64,000 nt of DNA from Lachnoclostridium sp. (lineage in GTDB: Bacteria; Bacillota; Clostridia; Lachnospirales; Lachnospiraceae), in the NCBI GenBank assembly GCA_023664665.1, contig JAMPEY010000005.1, positions 35,809 through 99,808 of the forward strand, given 5' to 3'. Below are positions 35,093-43,146 of this stretch, in pieces. Below the pieces are notes generated by a model, which was not told where the DNA came from, did no database searches, and worked only from the letters and a program-made list of their open reading frames with translations. The translations under genes were made by a program, and so were the position numbers. How positions within the stretch are numbered: the first letter of the stretch is position 1; each line of letters begins with the position of its first letter.

Positions 35093-36496
35093 ATGTTTTG
35101 TTATAATTGCGGCTGCCACTTATCGGAACATGATTTTTGCACCGCCTGCGGAGCAGATGTCTCTCTTTATAAGAAGATAATGGGCCTCTCCAACCGTTTT
35201 TACAATGATGGTCTGGAAAAAGCGGAGGTGCGGGACTTAACGGGTGCAATCAACAGTTTGCGGCAGAGCCTGAAATTAAATAAAGATAATATTGATGCCA
35301 GAAATCTCTTAGGATTGGTGTACTTTGAGACGGGTGAAGTGGTGGCTGCTTTAAGCGAGTGGGTCATCAGTAAGAATATGCGGCCGGATAAAAATATTGC
35401 AGATGATTATATAGAAAGGCTGCAGTCCAACAGTTCCAGACTGGATGCCATTAATCAGACGATTAAGAAGTACAATCAGGCATACGCCTATTGTCTGCAG
35501 GACAGTAAGGATTTGGCAATCATACAGTTGAAAAAGGTTCTGTCATTAAATCCCCGGTTTATCCGGGCGCATCTTTTGCTTGCGCTGCTTTATATGGACA
35601 GTGAAGAGTGGGAGCGGGCGGACAGGGAACTGCGTAAATGTATGGATATCGACCGCAACAATACGCTGACCCTCCGCTATCAGAAGGAAGTAAAGCTGAT
35701 GCTTACACCGGACGAGTCGGTAAAGCAGTCTGCAAGGCGGAGCAAGAAAGATGAAGTGGTCAGATATCAAAGTGATAACGAGGTGATTATCCAGCCGCTG
35801 AATGTAAAGGATACCAGAGGCGGCGGAGTATCCACGCTTGTCAATATCGGTATCGGAATTCTCATCGGTCTTGCCGCCATGTATTTTCTGGTGGTGCCCG
35901 CCAAGATATTGGAAGTCAACAATGAAGCCCAGAGAAGTATACAGAGAATCGGGGAGGAGTCCGATGCCAAGACCGTCCAGATTCAGGAGCTGGAAAAGCA
36001 GATTACTAAGCTTGAAGCCGACAATAGTGCCCTGCATCAGGAATTGGACGGCTATGTGGGAGCGGACGGTACTCTCAGCACAATAGACAATTTGTTGGAA
36101 GCATCTTCCGCCTATCTGAAAGATCAGGATATCAGAAGGACGGGAGAAATGCTGGAAAATATTGCCCGGAATGTAAATATGGAGGAGACTTCGGAGCAGT
36201 TTCAGCAGTTGTATCAAACACTGATTACGCTCATTGGTCCCGACCTTTCTCAGGAATATTATTCGGAAGGGTATAAGGCATACCGCGAGGCGGATTATAC
36301 CACAGCCATAGATTTGCTTTCCAAGGCGGTGTATTATGATGCGGCCAATGAGGACGCCCTGTATAATCTGGGTAATGCATACCATCAGAGCGGTGATGTG
36401 GAGAACGCCAATGCAACCTATGAAAAGGTGGTTGAGCTGTTCCCCGGCACCAATAACGCCAACAGGGCAAGGAGATATATTACGGAACAAAATTAG
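35093..36496 (+). CDS. Zinc-ribbon and TPR membrane protein
   Basis: The 467-residue protein starts with a zinc ribbon (CYNCGCHLSEHDFCTACG, residues 3-20), followed by TPR-like repeats (about 45-195), a membrane helix (about 253-272, IGIGILIGLAAMYFLVV), a coiled coil (285-325), and further TPR units at the C-terminus (415-465, YNLGNAYHQSGDVENANATY). It is likely anchored with the first TPR block in the cytoplasm and the second outside. AGGAGG precedes the ATG. It may organise a complex at the membrane; partners are unknown. Confidence 0.8.
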   Translation: MFCYNCGCHLSEHDFCTACGADVSLYKKIMGLSNRFYNDGLEKAEVRDLTGAINSLRQSLKLNKDNIDARNLLGLVYFETGEVVAALSEWVISKNMRPDKNIADDYIERLQSNSSRLDAINQTIKKYNQAYAYCLQDSKDLAIIQLKKVLSLNPRFIRAHLLLALLYMDSEEWERADRELRKCMDIDRNNTLTLRYQKEVKLMLTPDESVKQSARRSKKDEVVRYQSDNEVIIQPLNVKDTRGGGVSTLVNIGIGILIGLAAMYFLVVPAKILEVNNEAQRSIQRIGEESDAKTVQIQELEKQITKLEADNSALHQELDGYVGADGTLSTIDNLLEASSAYLKDQDIRRTGEMLENIARNVNMEETSEQFQQLYQTLITLIGPDLSQEYYSEGYKAYREADYTTAIDLLSKAVYYDAANEDALYNLGNAYHQSGDVENANATYEKVVELFPGTNNANRARRYITEQN

Positions 36497-36521
36497 AGAA
36501 ATGCATATTCATACAAAAGAG

Positions 36522-36556
36522 AAACCTGTAGGAAGGAAATTCCTACAGGTTTTTGT
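36522..36556 (+). terminator. Terminator before the spoIIA operon
   Basis: AAACCTGTAGGAA (36522-36534) and TTCCTACAGGTTT (36540-36552) are perfect 13-base arms followed by TTTT. It separates the folC-TPR operon from the sporulation operon. Confidence 0.85.
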
Positions 36557-36579
36557 GTGTAGAAAGAGAGGTAGGAAGT

Positions 36580-36885
36580 ATGGAGGATTTTAAAATTATT
36601 GATAACTGCCTGATGGTCAGGATGCCAAAGGAGGTGGATCATCATCTCGCCGCATACATCAGCGAGAATGCGGACCATTATATTCTGGAAGACCAGGTGG
36701 AGCATGTGATATTTGATTTTGAAGACACCCGGTTTATGGATTCCTCGGGAATCGGCATTATCATGGGGCGTTATCGGAAGATTGCCTGCTTTGGCGGAAA
36801 GGTTTTTGCCATACATGTGGACAGACAGATGCAGCGGATATTGACATTATCGGGAATTACCAAAGTTGTTGAAATATTGAGTTGA
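36580..36885 (+). CDS. spoIIAA: Anti-sigma F factor antagonist
   Basis: The ATG at 36580 follows GAGGTAGG; the open frame starts slightly earlier inside the terminator. The 101-residue STAS protein has the phosphorylatable motif FMDSSGIGIIMGRY, with Ser56 as the likely phospho-serine, and VDRQMQRILTLSGI near the end. When dephosphorylated by SpoIIE it frees sigma F by binding SpoIIAB. It is the first gene of the canonical three-gene forespore operon. Confidence 0.95.
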   Translation: MEDFKIIDNCLMVRMPKEVDHHLAAYISENADHYILEDQVEHVIFDFEDTRFMDSSGIGIIMGRYRKIACFGGKVFAIHVDRQMQRILTLSGITKVVEILS

Positions 36886-36898
36886 CGGAGGGGTAAAA

Positions 36899-37408
36899 AT
36901 GATTGCAGAACGGGAAAAGAATGAAATGGAAATAAGCTTTGATGCAGTTTCCATCAATGAGGGTTTTGCGCGGGTGGCAGTGGCGGCGTTCGTCTCCCAT
37001 TTAAACCCTACGCTGGAGGAAATATCGGATATCAAGACAGCGGTGTCCGAGGCGGTGACAAATGCCATTATCCACGGATATGGGAATTGCTACGGATATG
37101 GCAGGCATGGGGACTGCCTTCCGGCACAGCGGAAAATTAACGAGGGAAAAGTGCGGGTTCACTGTCAACTGGACGGCGGGACATTACATATCGAGGTGGA
37201 AGATAACGGCAGCGGAATTGAAAATATTGAGCAGGCAATGGAGCCGCTGTTTACCACAAAGCCGGAGCTGGAGCGTTCAGGGATGGGGTTTGCTTTTATG
37301 GAGGCATTCATGGACGAACTGGAGGTGGACAGCGCTCCGGGGAAAGGAACCAAGGTGAGTATGTGCAAGAAAATAAGCGCCGGCTCATGGATAGGTGACG
37401 GGGAGTAG
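36899..37408 (+). CDS. spoIIAB: Anti-sigma F factor and SpoIIAA kinase
   Basis: The 169-residue GHKL-fold kinase has the N-box KTAVSEAVTNAIIHGY, the G1 box VEDNGSGIENI and ERSGMGFAFMEAFMD. It binds sigma F and phosphorylates SpoIIAA. It is about 20 residues longer than the usual 140-150, because of an extra Gly/Cys/His-rich loop (NCYGYGRHGDCLPAQRK, about 61-80) right after the N-box, and a C-terminal tail. The loop lies near the ATP lid. GGAGGGG precedes the ATG. Confidence 0.94.
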   Translation: MIAEREKNEMEISFDAVSINEGFARVAVAAFVSHLNPTLEEISDIKTAVSEAVTNAIIHGYGNCYGYGRHGDCLPAQRKINEGKVRVHCQLDGGTLHIEVEDNGSGIENIEQAMEPLFTTKPELERSGMGFAFMEAFMDELEVDSAPGKGTKVSMCKKISAGSWIGDGE

Positions 37409-37411
37409 CCC

Positions 37412-38173
37412 ATGGAAGAAATGTCAGTACTGATTGCAAAATCACAGGCAGGAGATAAAGTGGCAAGGGAGGTACTGATAGAAAAAAATCTGGGTCTGGT
37501 GCATCATATTGTAAGGCGTTTTGCCGGAAGGGGATATGATTTGGAAGATTTATTTCAGGTCGGAACCATAGGACTGATGAAGTCCATTGATAAATTTGAT
37601 CTGGAATTGGGACTGAAATTTTCTACTTATGCAGTGCCCATGATTACCGGAGAAATCAAGAGATTTCTCCGGGATGACGGAATGGTAAAAGTATCCCGCA
37701 CCATTAAAGAGAATGGGCTTAAGGTAAAGACCGCAAGCCGTTTTTTGCAGACAAAGTTAAAGAGGGACCCCACTATTTCGGAGATTTCCAAAGAAACAGG
37801 TTTAAGTGAGGAGGATATTGTCATGGCGCTGGAAGCCACTGCCGAGGTAGAATCCCTATACAGCGCAGTCTATCAGGATGACGGAAGCGAAGTGTATCTG
37901 GTGGACAAGGTGGTGCAGGGGGAAAACGGCGTCGGAAGCCGTATAGGAAACGACTATGGGGACAAAGAAAAAGAAAAGATTCTGGACCATATGCTGCTTT
38001 CCCAGCTTTTAGACAGCCTCGGGGAAGACGAAAGAAAGCTGATTTATATGCGGTATTTCCAAAACAAAACACAGGTAGAGATTGCATCCCTCATGGGAAT
38101 CAGTCAGGTTCAGGTGAGCCGTCTGGAAAAAAAGATACTTCTGTGTCTTCGGGAAAGGGCTGCAATCCATTAA
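37412..38173 (+). CDS. sigF: RNA polymerase sigma-F, forespore-specific
   Basis: The 253-residue sigma-70 factor follows spoIIAB by three bases. It has region 2 (GYDLEDLFQVGTIGLMKSIDKFD, STYAVPMITGEIKRFLRDDG), region 3 and region 4 (LIYMRYFQNKTQVEIASLMGISQVQVSRLEKKIL). This is the conserved sigma F layout and operon position. It drives early forespore transcription during sporulation. Confidence 0.96.
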   Translation: MEEMSVLIAKSQAGDKVAREVLIEKNLGLVHHIVRRFAGRGYDLEDLFQVGTIGLMKSIDKFDLELGLKFSTYAVPMITGEIKRFLRDDGMVKVSRTIKENGLKVKTASRFLQTKLKRDPTISEISKETGLSEEDIVMALEATAEVESLYSAVYQDDGSEVYLVDKVVQGENGVGSRIGNDYGDKEKEKILDHMLLSQLLDSLGEDERKLIYMRYFQNKTQVEIASLMGISQVQVSRLEKKILLCLRERAAIH

Positions 38174-38301
38174 TTCCCAATCGATTAAGTTTTTATAAAA
38201 ATTTGTAAAAAGGGTTTCCTTATGGGGATTTTTCAAGTAAAATGACAATATACATTATAGGACGGCAGGAAGAAGATACGGACAGGAGAAAGTTTGAAAA
38301 T

Positions 38302-39444
38302 ATGAATCAGCAGAATATGACGGGAAAACCTAAGAAAAAATCCGGTGTGGCGAGATATTTTTTGACATTGGGAGGCTATCTGGCAGCGTTGCTGGTGGTG
38401 TTGTACATCATGGGTGCAGCATCCAGCTGGCTGGACGGAAGGATTGATAAAGTACAGGAAGATGCTGCGGAAGCGGCCAATATGTCAAATGTACAAAACG
38501 AAGTGCCGACGGTCTATTCCCAGGAGGAATTGGATATGGCGCTGGATAATGCGTTGGCCGAAGCGCAACAGGCGGCAAGCGCAAGAGTGGAGCAGGCGGT
38601 TTTGACAAAGGAAGAGGAAATTCTCGGAGGAATCAAGACAAGCCTGTTGGAGGGGGAAGGGCTGTTAGATGCGCTGCGCCCTTACTATCCCGATGAAATC
38701 GTGCTTGCAAGTAACGGCAGCTATCATTTTGTGCCCATCAACAAAAGTCTTCAGCAAAATTCATGGATGCAGGAAAATCTGCAGATTTTGGAGAGTGGAG
38801 AATATCAGTATCTGCAGGACGGAGAGATGATTTCCCACAAGGGAATCGATGTATCCGCCCATCAGGGTAAGATTGACTGGCAGAAGGTATCGGATGACGG
38901 CGTGGAGTTTGCTTTTATCAGGGCGGCATTCAGAGGATATGGCACCGGCAAGCTGGTGGAGGATACTAAATTTGAAGAAAATATCAAAAATGCTACTGCT
39001 GCCGGAGTGAATGTAGGTGTATATGTATATTCTCAGGCGGTTACGGAGGAGGAAATTTTGGAGGAAGCGGATTTCCTTATGAAAAAGGCGGCTCCTTATG
39101 GGACAGATATTCCCATTGTCATCGATGTGGAAAAGGTGGATGGGGATGACGGACGCATGAATGCCCTCTCCATGGAAGAACGGACGAATCTGGTGCTTTT
39201 ATTCTGTCAGACAGTGGAAAATGCGGGCTACAAACCCATGATCTACCACAACACGGAAATGGGAGCGTTGATGCTTGATATTTCCGCTCTGGAAAATTAT
39301 CCTAAATGGTTTGCTTCCTACAGCGACATCCTTTATTATCCTTATGCATACGGCATATGGCAGTACAGTAACAAAGGAAGGGTGGACGGCATCAAGGGCA
39401 ATGTGGATTTGAATATCAGCTTCTCAAAGTTTTGGGAAGAATAG
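38302..39444 (+). CDS. Membrane-anchored GH25 muramidase
   Basis: The start at 38302 has GGAGAA about 12 bases upstream; an earlier in-frame ATG at 38242 adds 20 residues and lacks a good site. In the 380-residue product a cytoplasmic basic stretch precedes one membrane helix (about 20-42), then a coiled-coil region rich in Ala/Glu (55-110), then a GH25 lysozyme domain from residue 180: HKGIDVSAHQGKIDW (D183), FIRAAFRGYG, and IPIVIDVEKV (D275, E277). It should cleave the glycan of peptidoglycan outside the membrane. Its position between sigF and the clpP-like gene suggests a sporulation role. Confidence 0.88.
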   Translation: MNQQNMTGKPKKKSGVARYFLTLGGYLAALLVVLYIMGAASSWLDGRIDKVQEDAAEAANMSNVQNEVPTVYSQEELDMALDNALAEAQQAASARVEQAVLTKEEEILGGIKTSLLEGEGLLDALRPYYPDEIVLASNGSYHFVPINKSLQQNSWMQENLQILESGEYQYLQDGEMISHKGIDVSAHQGKIDWQKVSDDGVEFAFIRAAFRGYGTGKLVEDTKFEENIKNATAAGVNVGVYVYSQAVTEEEILEEADFLMKKAAPYGTDIPIVIDVEKVDGDDGRMNALSMEERTNLVLLFCQTVENAGYKPMIYHNTEMGALMLDISALENYPKWFASYSDILYYPYAYGIWQYSNKGRVDGIKGNVDLNISFSKFWEE

Positions 39445-39462
39445 GACCGCAAAGCGGCGCAA

Positions 39463-39494
39463 AAGCGGCAAGTTGAAAAACTTGTTGCTTTTTT
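39463..39494 (+). terminator. Terminator after the muramidase gene
   Basis: AAGCGGCAAGTT (39463-39474) pairs with AACTTGTTGCTT (39479-39490) with two wobbles, followed by TTTTTT. Confidence 0.8.
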
Positions 39495-39771
39495 GACATA
39501 AAGGGAGTATACTAAAATCGACAAGTGAGTCAAAAGATATATTTTCAGGCTTTTATAGCATCTGCTAATCTGTAGCAGTCTTTATCATTTCAATATTTCT
39601 CCGATTTTTAAAAATCAGGCAAGTTTAATGTTTCTCGTGCAAAGAGCAAAAGGAATTTGTGGTTTTCAAAAGGTTTTATCTGAGGTATAATTAAGTGGAA
39701 AAATTTGTTACAGAACTCAGCAAGTTCCAATTGATTAAAATGCCGCTGGCGCGGCGGAATGAGAGGTAAAG
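39495..39771 (+). promoter_or_regulatory. Intergenic region with a promoter for the clpP-like gene
   Basis: This gene-free stretch holds TTTTCA (39663-39668) and a perfect TATAAT (39686-39691) at 17 bases. The transcript would have a leader of about 75 bases, with a GC-rich CCGCTGGCGCGGCGG segment just before the ribosome site GAGAGG. A weaker promoter-like TTTTGA/TAAAAT pair lies near 39490-39517. No riboswitch was recognised. Confidence 0.5.
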
Positions 39772-40365
39772 ATGAGCAGCATGTCATGGCAGCCCTGCAT
39801 CATAGAGGAATCGCACAGCGGTGTGCGAGAGGTAGCGCTTTATACGAAGCACTTGATGAACCGAAGGATTTTTTTACAGGGTGAGATTGATGCGGATATG
39901 GCAAACGCCGTACTCTCCCAAATCCTGTATTTGGCGGATGATATCGAAAGCCCAATCGATATCTTTATCAACAGCGAGGGCGGCGATGTGAACTCCGGCT
40001 TGATGATTTATGATATCATACAGTCCGTGAAAACGCCGATTAATATTTATTGCACCGGTGCGGCGGCTTCTATGGCGGCAGTGATTTTAGCCGGCGGTCA
40101 GAAAGGCAGGAGGTTTATGCTGCCCCATGCAAAGACCATGCTGCAAAAACCGGTGATTTCCGGTGCGGTGGGAGGCTATACGGCACCGAGGAACGCTTCG
40201 GAATCCCTTGAAGGAACCAGAAGAATGGTAAATGGGATTTTGGCGAAGCATACAGGGAAGACCTTGGAGGAAATTGAGCATGCCACCAAGAGCGACCGCT
40301 ATATGAGTGCGGAGGAGTCTGTGGCGTTCGGGCTGTGTGATGCCATTAAGGACGAGCTGGTGTAA
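39772..40365 (+). CDS. ClpP-family protein lacking the catalytic histidine
   Basis: The 197-residue protein aligns over its whole length with ClpP, including the N-terminal region, NSEGGDVNSGLMIYD and the C-terminal SDRYMSAEESVAFGLCD. Serine S100 (GAAASMAA) and aspartate D175 are in place. At the position 25 residues after the serine, where ClpP has His in MIHQP, this protein has Gln125 (MLQKP). A histidine occurs six residues earlier (LPH119A). Normal Ser-His-Asp catalysis is therefore doubtful. It precedes a VirD4-like ATPase gene within the sporulation block, with no ClpX/ClpC partner nearby. TepA, the other spore ClpP-like protein, has a different sequence. Confidence 0.82.
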   Translation: MSSMSWQPCIIEESHSGVREVALYTKHLMNRRIFLQGEIDADMANAVLSQILYLADDIESPIDIFINSEGGDVNSGLMIYDIIQSVKTPINIYCTGAAASMAAVILAGGQKGRRFMLPHAKTMLQKPVISGAVGGYTAPRNASESLEGTRRMVNGILAKHTGKTLEEIEHATKSDRYMSAEESVAFGLCDAIKDELV

Positions 40366-40490
40366 GGACTAAAGGGAATTTTTCTGAAAGAAGGAACTTT
40401 GTTTGATAGTCAGCCTGTGAAGCTAAGGGCTTGAAGGAAAATATTGAAATTGGCAGATAATTGCGTTTACGAGTATAAGAGAATTGAGAG

Positions 40491-41864
40491 ATGAATGAGA
40501 TGAATCAAGAGAATAATCAAGAAAAAAACAAAGGGAAAATAGTTTTGGCGGAGGGAGTTTCGTATAGCATGGACTGCTATCAGACTCAGTTGAACAATAA
40601 TGTGCTGGTGGTAGGCGCTTCCGGTTCCGGTAAAACCAGAAGCATTGTTACCCCGAATCTGCTTTTGGCAAACGGAAGCTATGTGGTGTCGGACCCCAAG
40701 GGGAATCTGTATGGAAAATACAAAGATTATCTGAAGAAAAAGGGATATGTGGTGAAACTTCTGGATTTTACCCATCCGGGAAATTCCTGCCATTATAACT
40801 TTTTTGACTATATCAGATGTGAGCAGGATATTGTAAAGATTGCCCATATGATAATCTATGATGCGGAATCCCAGGGCGCAGACAGACGGCTGGACCCCTT
40901 TTGGGATCAGGCTGCCCAGCTTCTGCTGGAATCTTTGATTGCCTTACAGTGGGAGTTTGCTCCCTATAATGAACAGAATCTGTCAGTGATGCTTCAGTTT
41001 CTGGATTCCTGTGAGGTAAGGGAAGATGACGGAGATGAGGAAAACGCTTTGGATTTGTTGGTAAAGGATATCGCAAAGGAGCATCCGGACAGTTTTGGGG
41101 TAAAGCATTATCACAGGTTCCGCCTTGCCGCTTCCAAAACCTTAAAGAGTATTCTCATTACAGTCACAGCCAAGCTGGCGGCGTTTGATACGGCGGAATT
41201 AAGGGAAATGCTTTCCCGTGACGATGTGAATATTGCATCTGTCGGAAGACGGAAAACGGCATTATTTGTAGTAGTGAGCGACACGGATCGTTCGCTGGAC
41301 AATCTGGCAAATTTGTTTTTCACTCAGGCAATGAATGAATTGTGCCTATATGCGGATAATGAATGTCCCAACAATGAACTTCCGGTTCCGGTACAGTTTA
41401 TTCTGGATGACTTTGCTACCAACTGCCGGATAGCCGATTTTCCCAGAATGATAGCTTCCATCCGTTCCAGAGGTATTTCTGCCATGCTGATGATTCAGGC
41501 GGAATCCCAGCTTAAGCAGGCATATAGGGAAGACGGCAGAACCATTATCGGGAACTGCGATACTTATATCTATCTGGGCGGCAATGACCTCGAGACGGCG
41601 GACGCCGTGGCAAAGCGCTGTAATTTACCGCTGGAGAAAATCCTGAATATGCCGGTAGGGAAAAATTGGATTTTCCGCCGCGGTCAGGCACCCATAAACG
41701 GCAGGAATCTGGATTTGGAAAAGTACATGGAGGAAATGGGATTAAAAAAGGAGCATATTAAAAATGAGGAGGACTTTGAATTTATAGATGAGGAGAAGTA
41801 CCCAAAGAGAAAGGAGCAGACAAGAAGAAAGGGAGAAGATTTGGAAAAGAATTGGATAAGGTAA
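40491..41864 (+). CDS. Soluble VirD4/TraG-like ATPase
   Basis: The 457-residue P-loop ATPase has Walker A GASGSGKTRSIVTPNLL (K48), the VirD4-type DPKGNLYGKYKDYLKKKGY, Walker B FILDDFAT (D306), RSRGISAMLMIQAESQLKQAY and DTYIYLGGNDLETADAVA. These are typical of type IV coupling proteins. The N-terminal membrane helices of conjugative VirD4/TraG proteins are absent and no relaxase or other conjugation gene is near. It lies 125 bases after the clpP-like gene and before spoVAB. A non-conjugative, possibly sporulation-linked translocase or unfoldase role is an inference. Confidence 0.85.
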   Translation: MNEMNQENNQEKNKGKIVLAEGVSYSMDCYQTQLNNNVLVVGASGSGKTRSIVTPNLLLANGSYVVSDPKGNLYGKYKDYLKKKGYVVKLLDFTHPGNSCHYNFFDYIRCEQDIVKIAHMIIYDAESQGADRRLDPFWDQAAQLLLESLIALQWEFAPYNEQNLSVMLQFLDSCEVREDDGDEENALDLLVKDIAKEHPDSFGVKHYHRFRLAASKTLKSILITVTAKLAAFDTAELREMLSRDDVNIASVGRRKTALFVVVSDTDRSLDNLANLFFTQAMNELCLYADNECPNNELPVPVQFILDDFATNCRIADFPRMIASIRSRGISAMLMIQAESQLKQAYREDGRTIIGNCDTYIYLGGNDLETADAVAKRCNLPLEKILNMPVGKNWIFRRGQAPINGRNLDLEKYMEEMGLKKEHIKNEEDFEFIDEEKYPKRKEQTRRKGEDLEKNWIR

Positions 41865-41954
41865 GCGAAAAAATACTTTGTAGGTATAGTTTGCCGGAAA
41901 AGATGCAGAATAAAAGTATAGGTTTTCGAATCGTTACAAATATTTAAAAGGCAG

Positions 41955-42437
41955 ATGAATGTGGAAATGTGGAAAGAAGTTTTATTGGCAGTGATGGGCG
42001 CAAGCTATGGAATGCTGGCGGCAGCAGGCGTATTTACCGTTTTGGTGGCGGTGGGTCTGATACCCCGTTTTGCGGGAAAGACCCACACTGCCGGAAAGGT
42101 CATTCTCTTTGAGGAAATGGTTATTTTTGGCACTGTGGCGGGCAGTTTTTTCAGTATTTTTGAAAGATACGGTCAGGTTGCGGCGTTTTTTCAAAACAGA
42201 TATCCCAAGTACATGAATGTATGGCTCGGACTTGGCAATACGCTGCAGGCTGTGATTGGGATTTTCAGCGGTATGTTTATCGGCTGTCTTGCCTTAGCCA
42301 TAGCGGAAATGCTGGACAGCATTCCCATATTTACCAGAAGAATTTCTTTCCGCCACGGCATCGGTCTGGCAGTCCTTGGCATAGCGGCAGGGAAACTCTG
42401 CGGTTCGCTGCTTTATTTTTGGAAAGAGATACAATAG
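41955..42437 (+). CDS. spoVAB: Stage V sporulation protein AB
   Basis: The 160-residue membrane protein matches SpoVAB in length and pattern: GMLAAAGVFTVLVAVGLIPR, KTHTAGKVILFEEMVIFGT, GMFIGCLALAIAEMLDSIPI and a final GLAVLGIAAGKLCGSLLYF. SpoVA proteins form the inner-membrane channel for dipicolinic acid in spores. spoVAC follows 20 bases later. The expected upstream partner spoVAA is instead found 2.6 kb downstream. Confidence 0.9.
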   Translation: MNVEMWKEVLLAVMGASYGMLAAAGVFTVLVAVGLIPRFAGKTHTAGKVILFEEMVIFGTVAGSFFSIFERYGQVAAFFQNRYPKYMNVWLGLGNTLQAVIGIFSGMFIGCLALAIAEMLDSIPIFTRRISFRHGIGLAVLGIAAGKLCGSLLYFWKEIQ

Positions 42438-42457
42438 TATAATAGGGAGGTATTATA

Positions 42458-42919
42458 ATGGATGAGCAGAAAAAACAGGAATATGAGCAGTATGTCAAAG
42501 AGGTGACCCCCACCCATAATCTGGGGCTTCAGATGGTCAAGGCGTTTGTTGTCGGAGGCATTATCTGTGTGATTGGGCAGTTTATTTTAAATTGTGCCGT
42601 AAATTATTTTGGACTGGATAAGCAGACGGCGGGCAGTTGGTGTTCTCTGTTATTGGTGCTCTGTTCCGTAATATTGACGGGGTTCAATATTTATCCCGGT
42701 ATCGTAAAGTGGGGCGGAGCGGGTGCCTTGGTGCCGATTACCGGATTTGCCAATTCCGTGGCGGCTCCCGCCATTGAGTTTCAGAAAGAAGGACAGGTTT
42801 TCGGAATCGGCTGCAAGATATTCACCATTGCAGGTCCTGTGATTCTGTATGGCATTTTTGCAAGCTGGGTGCTGGGGCTGGGATATTGGCTGCTGCAAAT
42901 GTTTCAGGTTATACCGTAA
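42458..42919 (+). CDS. spoVAC: Stage V sporulation protein AC
   Basis: The 153-residue membrane protein has the SpoVAC pattern, with a charged N-terminus (YVKEVTPTHNLGLQMVKAF), FGLDKQTAGSWCSLLLVL, FNIYPGIVKWGGAGALVPITGFANSVA and PAIEFQKEGQVFGIGCKIF. SpoVAC is a mechanosensitive-like channel component needed for dipicolinate movement. GGGAGG precedes the ATG. In most spore formers spoVAD and spoVAE follow; here a terminator follows and neither gene is present in the window. Confidence 0.93.
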   Translation: MDEQKKQEYEQYVKEVTPTHNLGLQMVKAFVVGGIICVIGQFILNCAVNYFGLDKQTAGSWCSLLLVLCSVILTGFNIYPGIVKWGGAGALVPITGFANSVAAPAIEFQKEGQVFGIGCKIFTIAGPVILYGIFASWVLGLGYWLLQMFQVIP

Positions 42920-42942
42920 AAGAGTAACGGAGAAAAATATCG

Positions 42943-42990
42943 GGCAGAGTGAAAGGCTTAAAATTGAGTCTCCCACTCTGCCTTTTATAT
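42943..42990 (+). terminator. Terminator after spoVAC
   Basis: GGCAGAGTG (42943-42951) and CACTCTGCC (42974-42982) are perfect nine-base arms followed by TTTTATATTGTTTTT. Confidence 0.75.
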
Positions 42991-43013
42991 TGTTTTTGGA
43001 AAGGGTATGGGGA

Positions 43014-43100
43014 TTAAATATGCGCACTGTGGAAAAATACACTGTATTAAATGTGCGCACTATGGATGAAATTGACGATATTAAACTTGCGCATTGCAGA
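43014..43100 (+). repeat. Three iteron-like direct repeats
   Basis: Twenty-base units at 43014-43033, 43047-43066 and 43081-43100 share TTAAA(T/C)nTGCGCA(C/T)T and a GA end, with start-to-start spacing of 33 and 34 bases. The TGCGCA core is itself palindromic. They lie between the spoVAC terminator and the AAA ATPase gene. Confidence 0.6.
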
Positions 43101-43109
43101 AAAGCGTGA
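43020..43109 (+). CDS. Possible 29-codon leader ORF over the repeats
   Basis: ATG at 43020 opens 29 codons (starting MRTVEKYTVLN and then VRTMDEIDDIK) with GGGG nine bases upstream, ending at TGA 43107-43109. The repeated R-T-hydrophobic-acidic pattern comes from the 33-base DNA repeat in frame. It may be a leader peptide, or only an accident of the repeats. Confidence 0.25.
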   Translation: MRTVEKYTVLNVRTMDEIDDIKLAHCRKA

Positions 43110-43146
43110 TAAACTTGAAAAAAAGAGAATAGAGGAAACGAAAAGT

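Noticed and set aside
35546-36490. A 314-codon minus-strand frame opposite the TPR gene.
   Set aside because: It is the antisense shadow of a protein with clear zinc-ribbon, TPR and membrane features.
39772-40365. Identification of the ClpP-like protein as TepA, the spore-outgrowth ClpP-like protease.
   Set aside because: Its sequence follows canonical ClpP closely, whereas TepA proteins differ in length and motifs.
40491-41864. Evidence of an integrative conjugative element from the VirD4-like gene.
   Set aside because: No relaxase, VirB4, integrase or attachment repeats were seen, and the gene is embedded among sporulation genes.
43014-43100. Possible CRISPR array before the AAA ATPase gene.
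   Set aside because: Only three degenerate 20-base units with 13-14 base gaps are present; there are no spacers of normal size and no cas genes.
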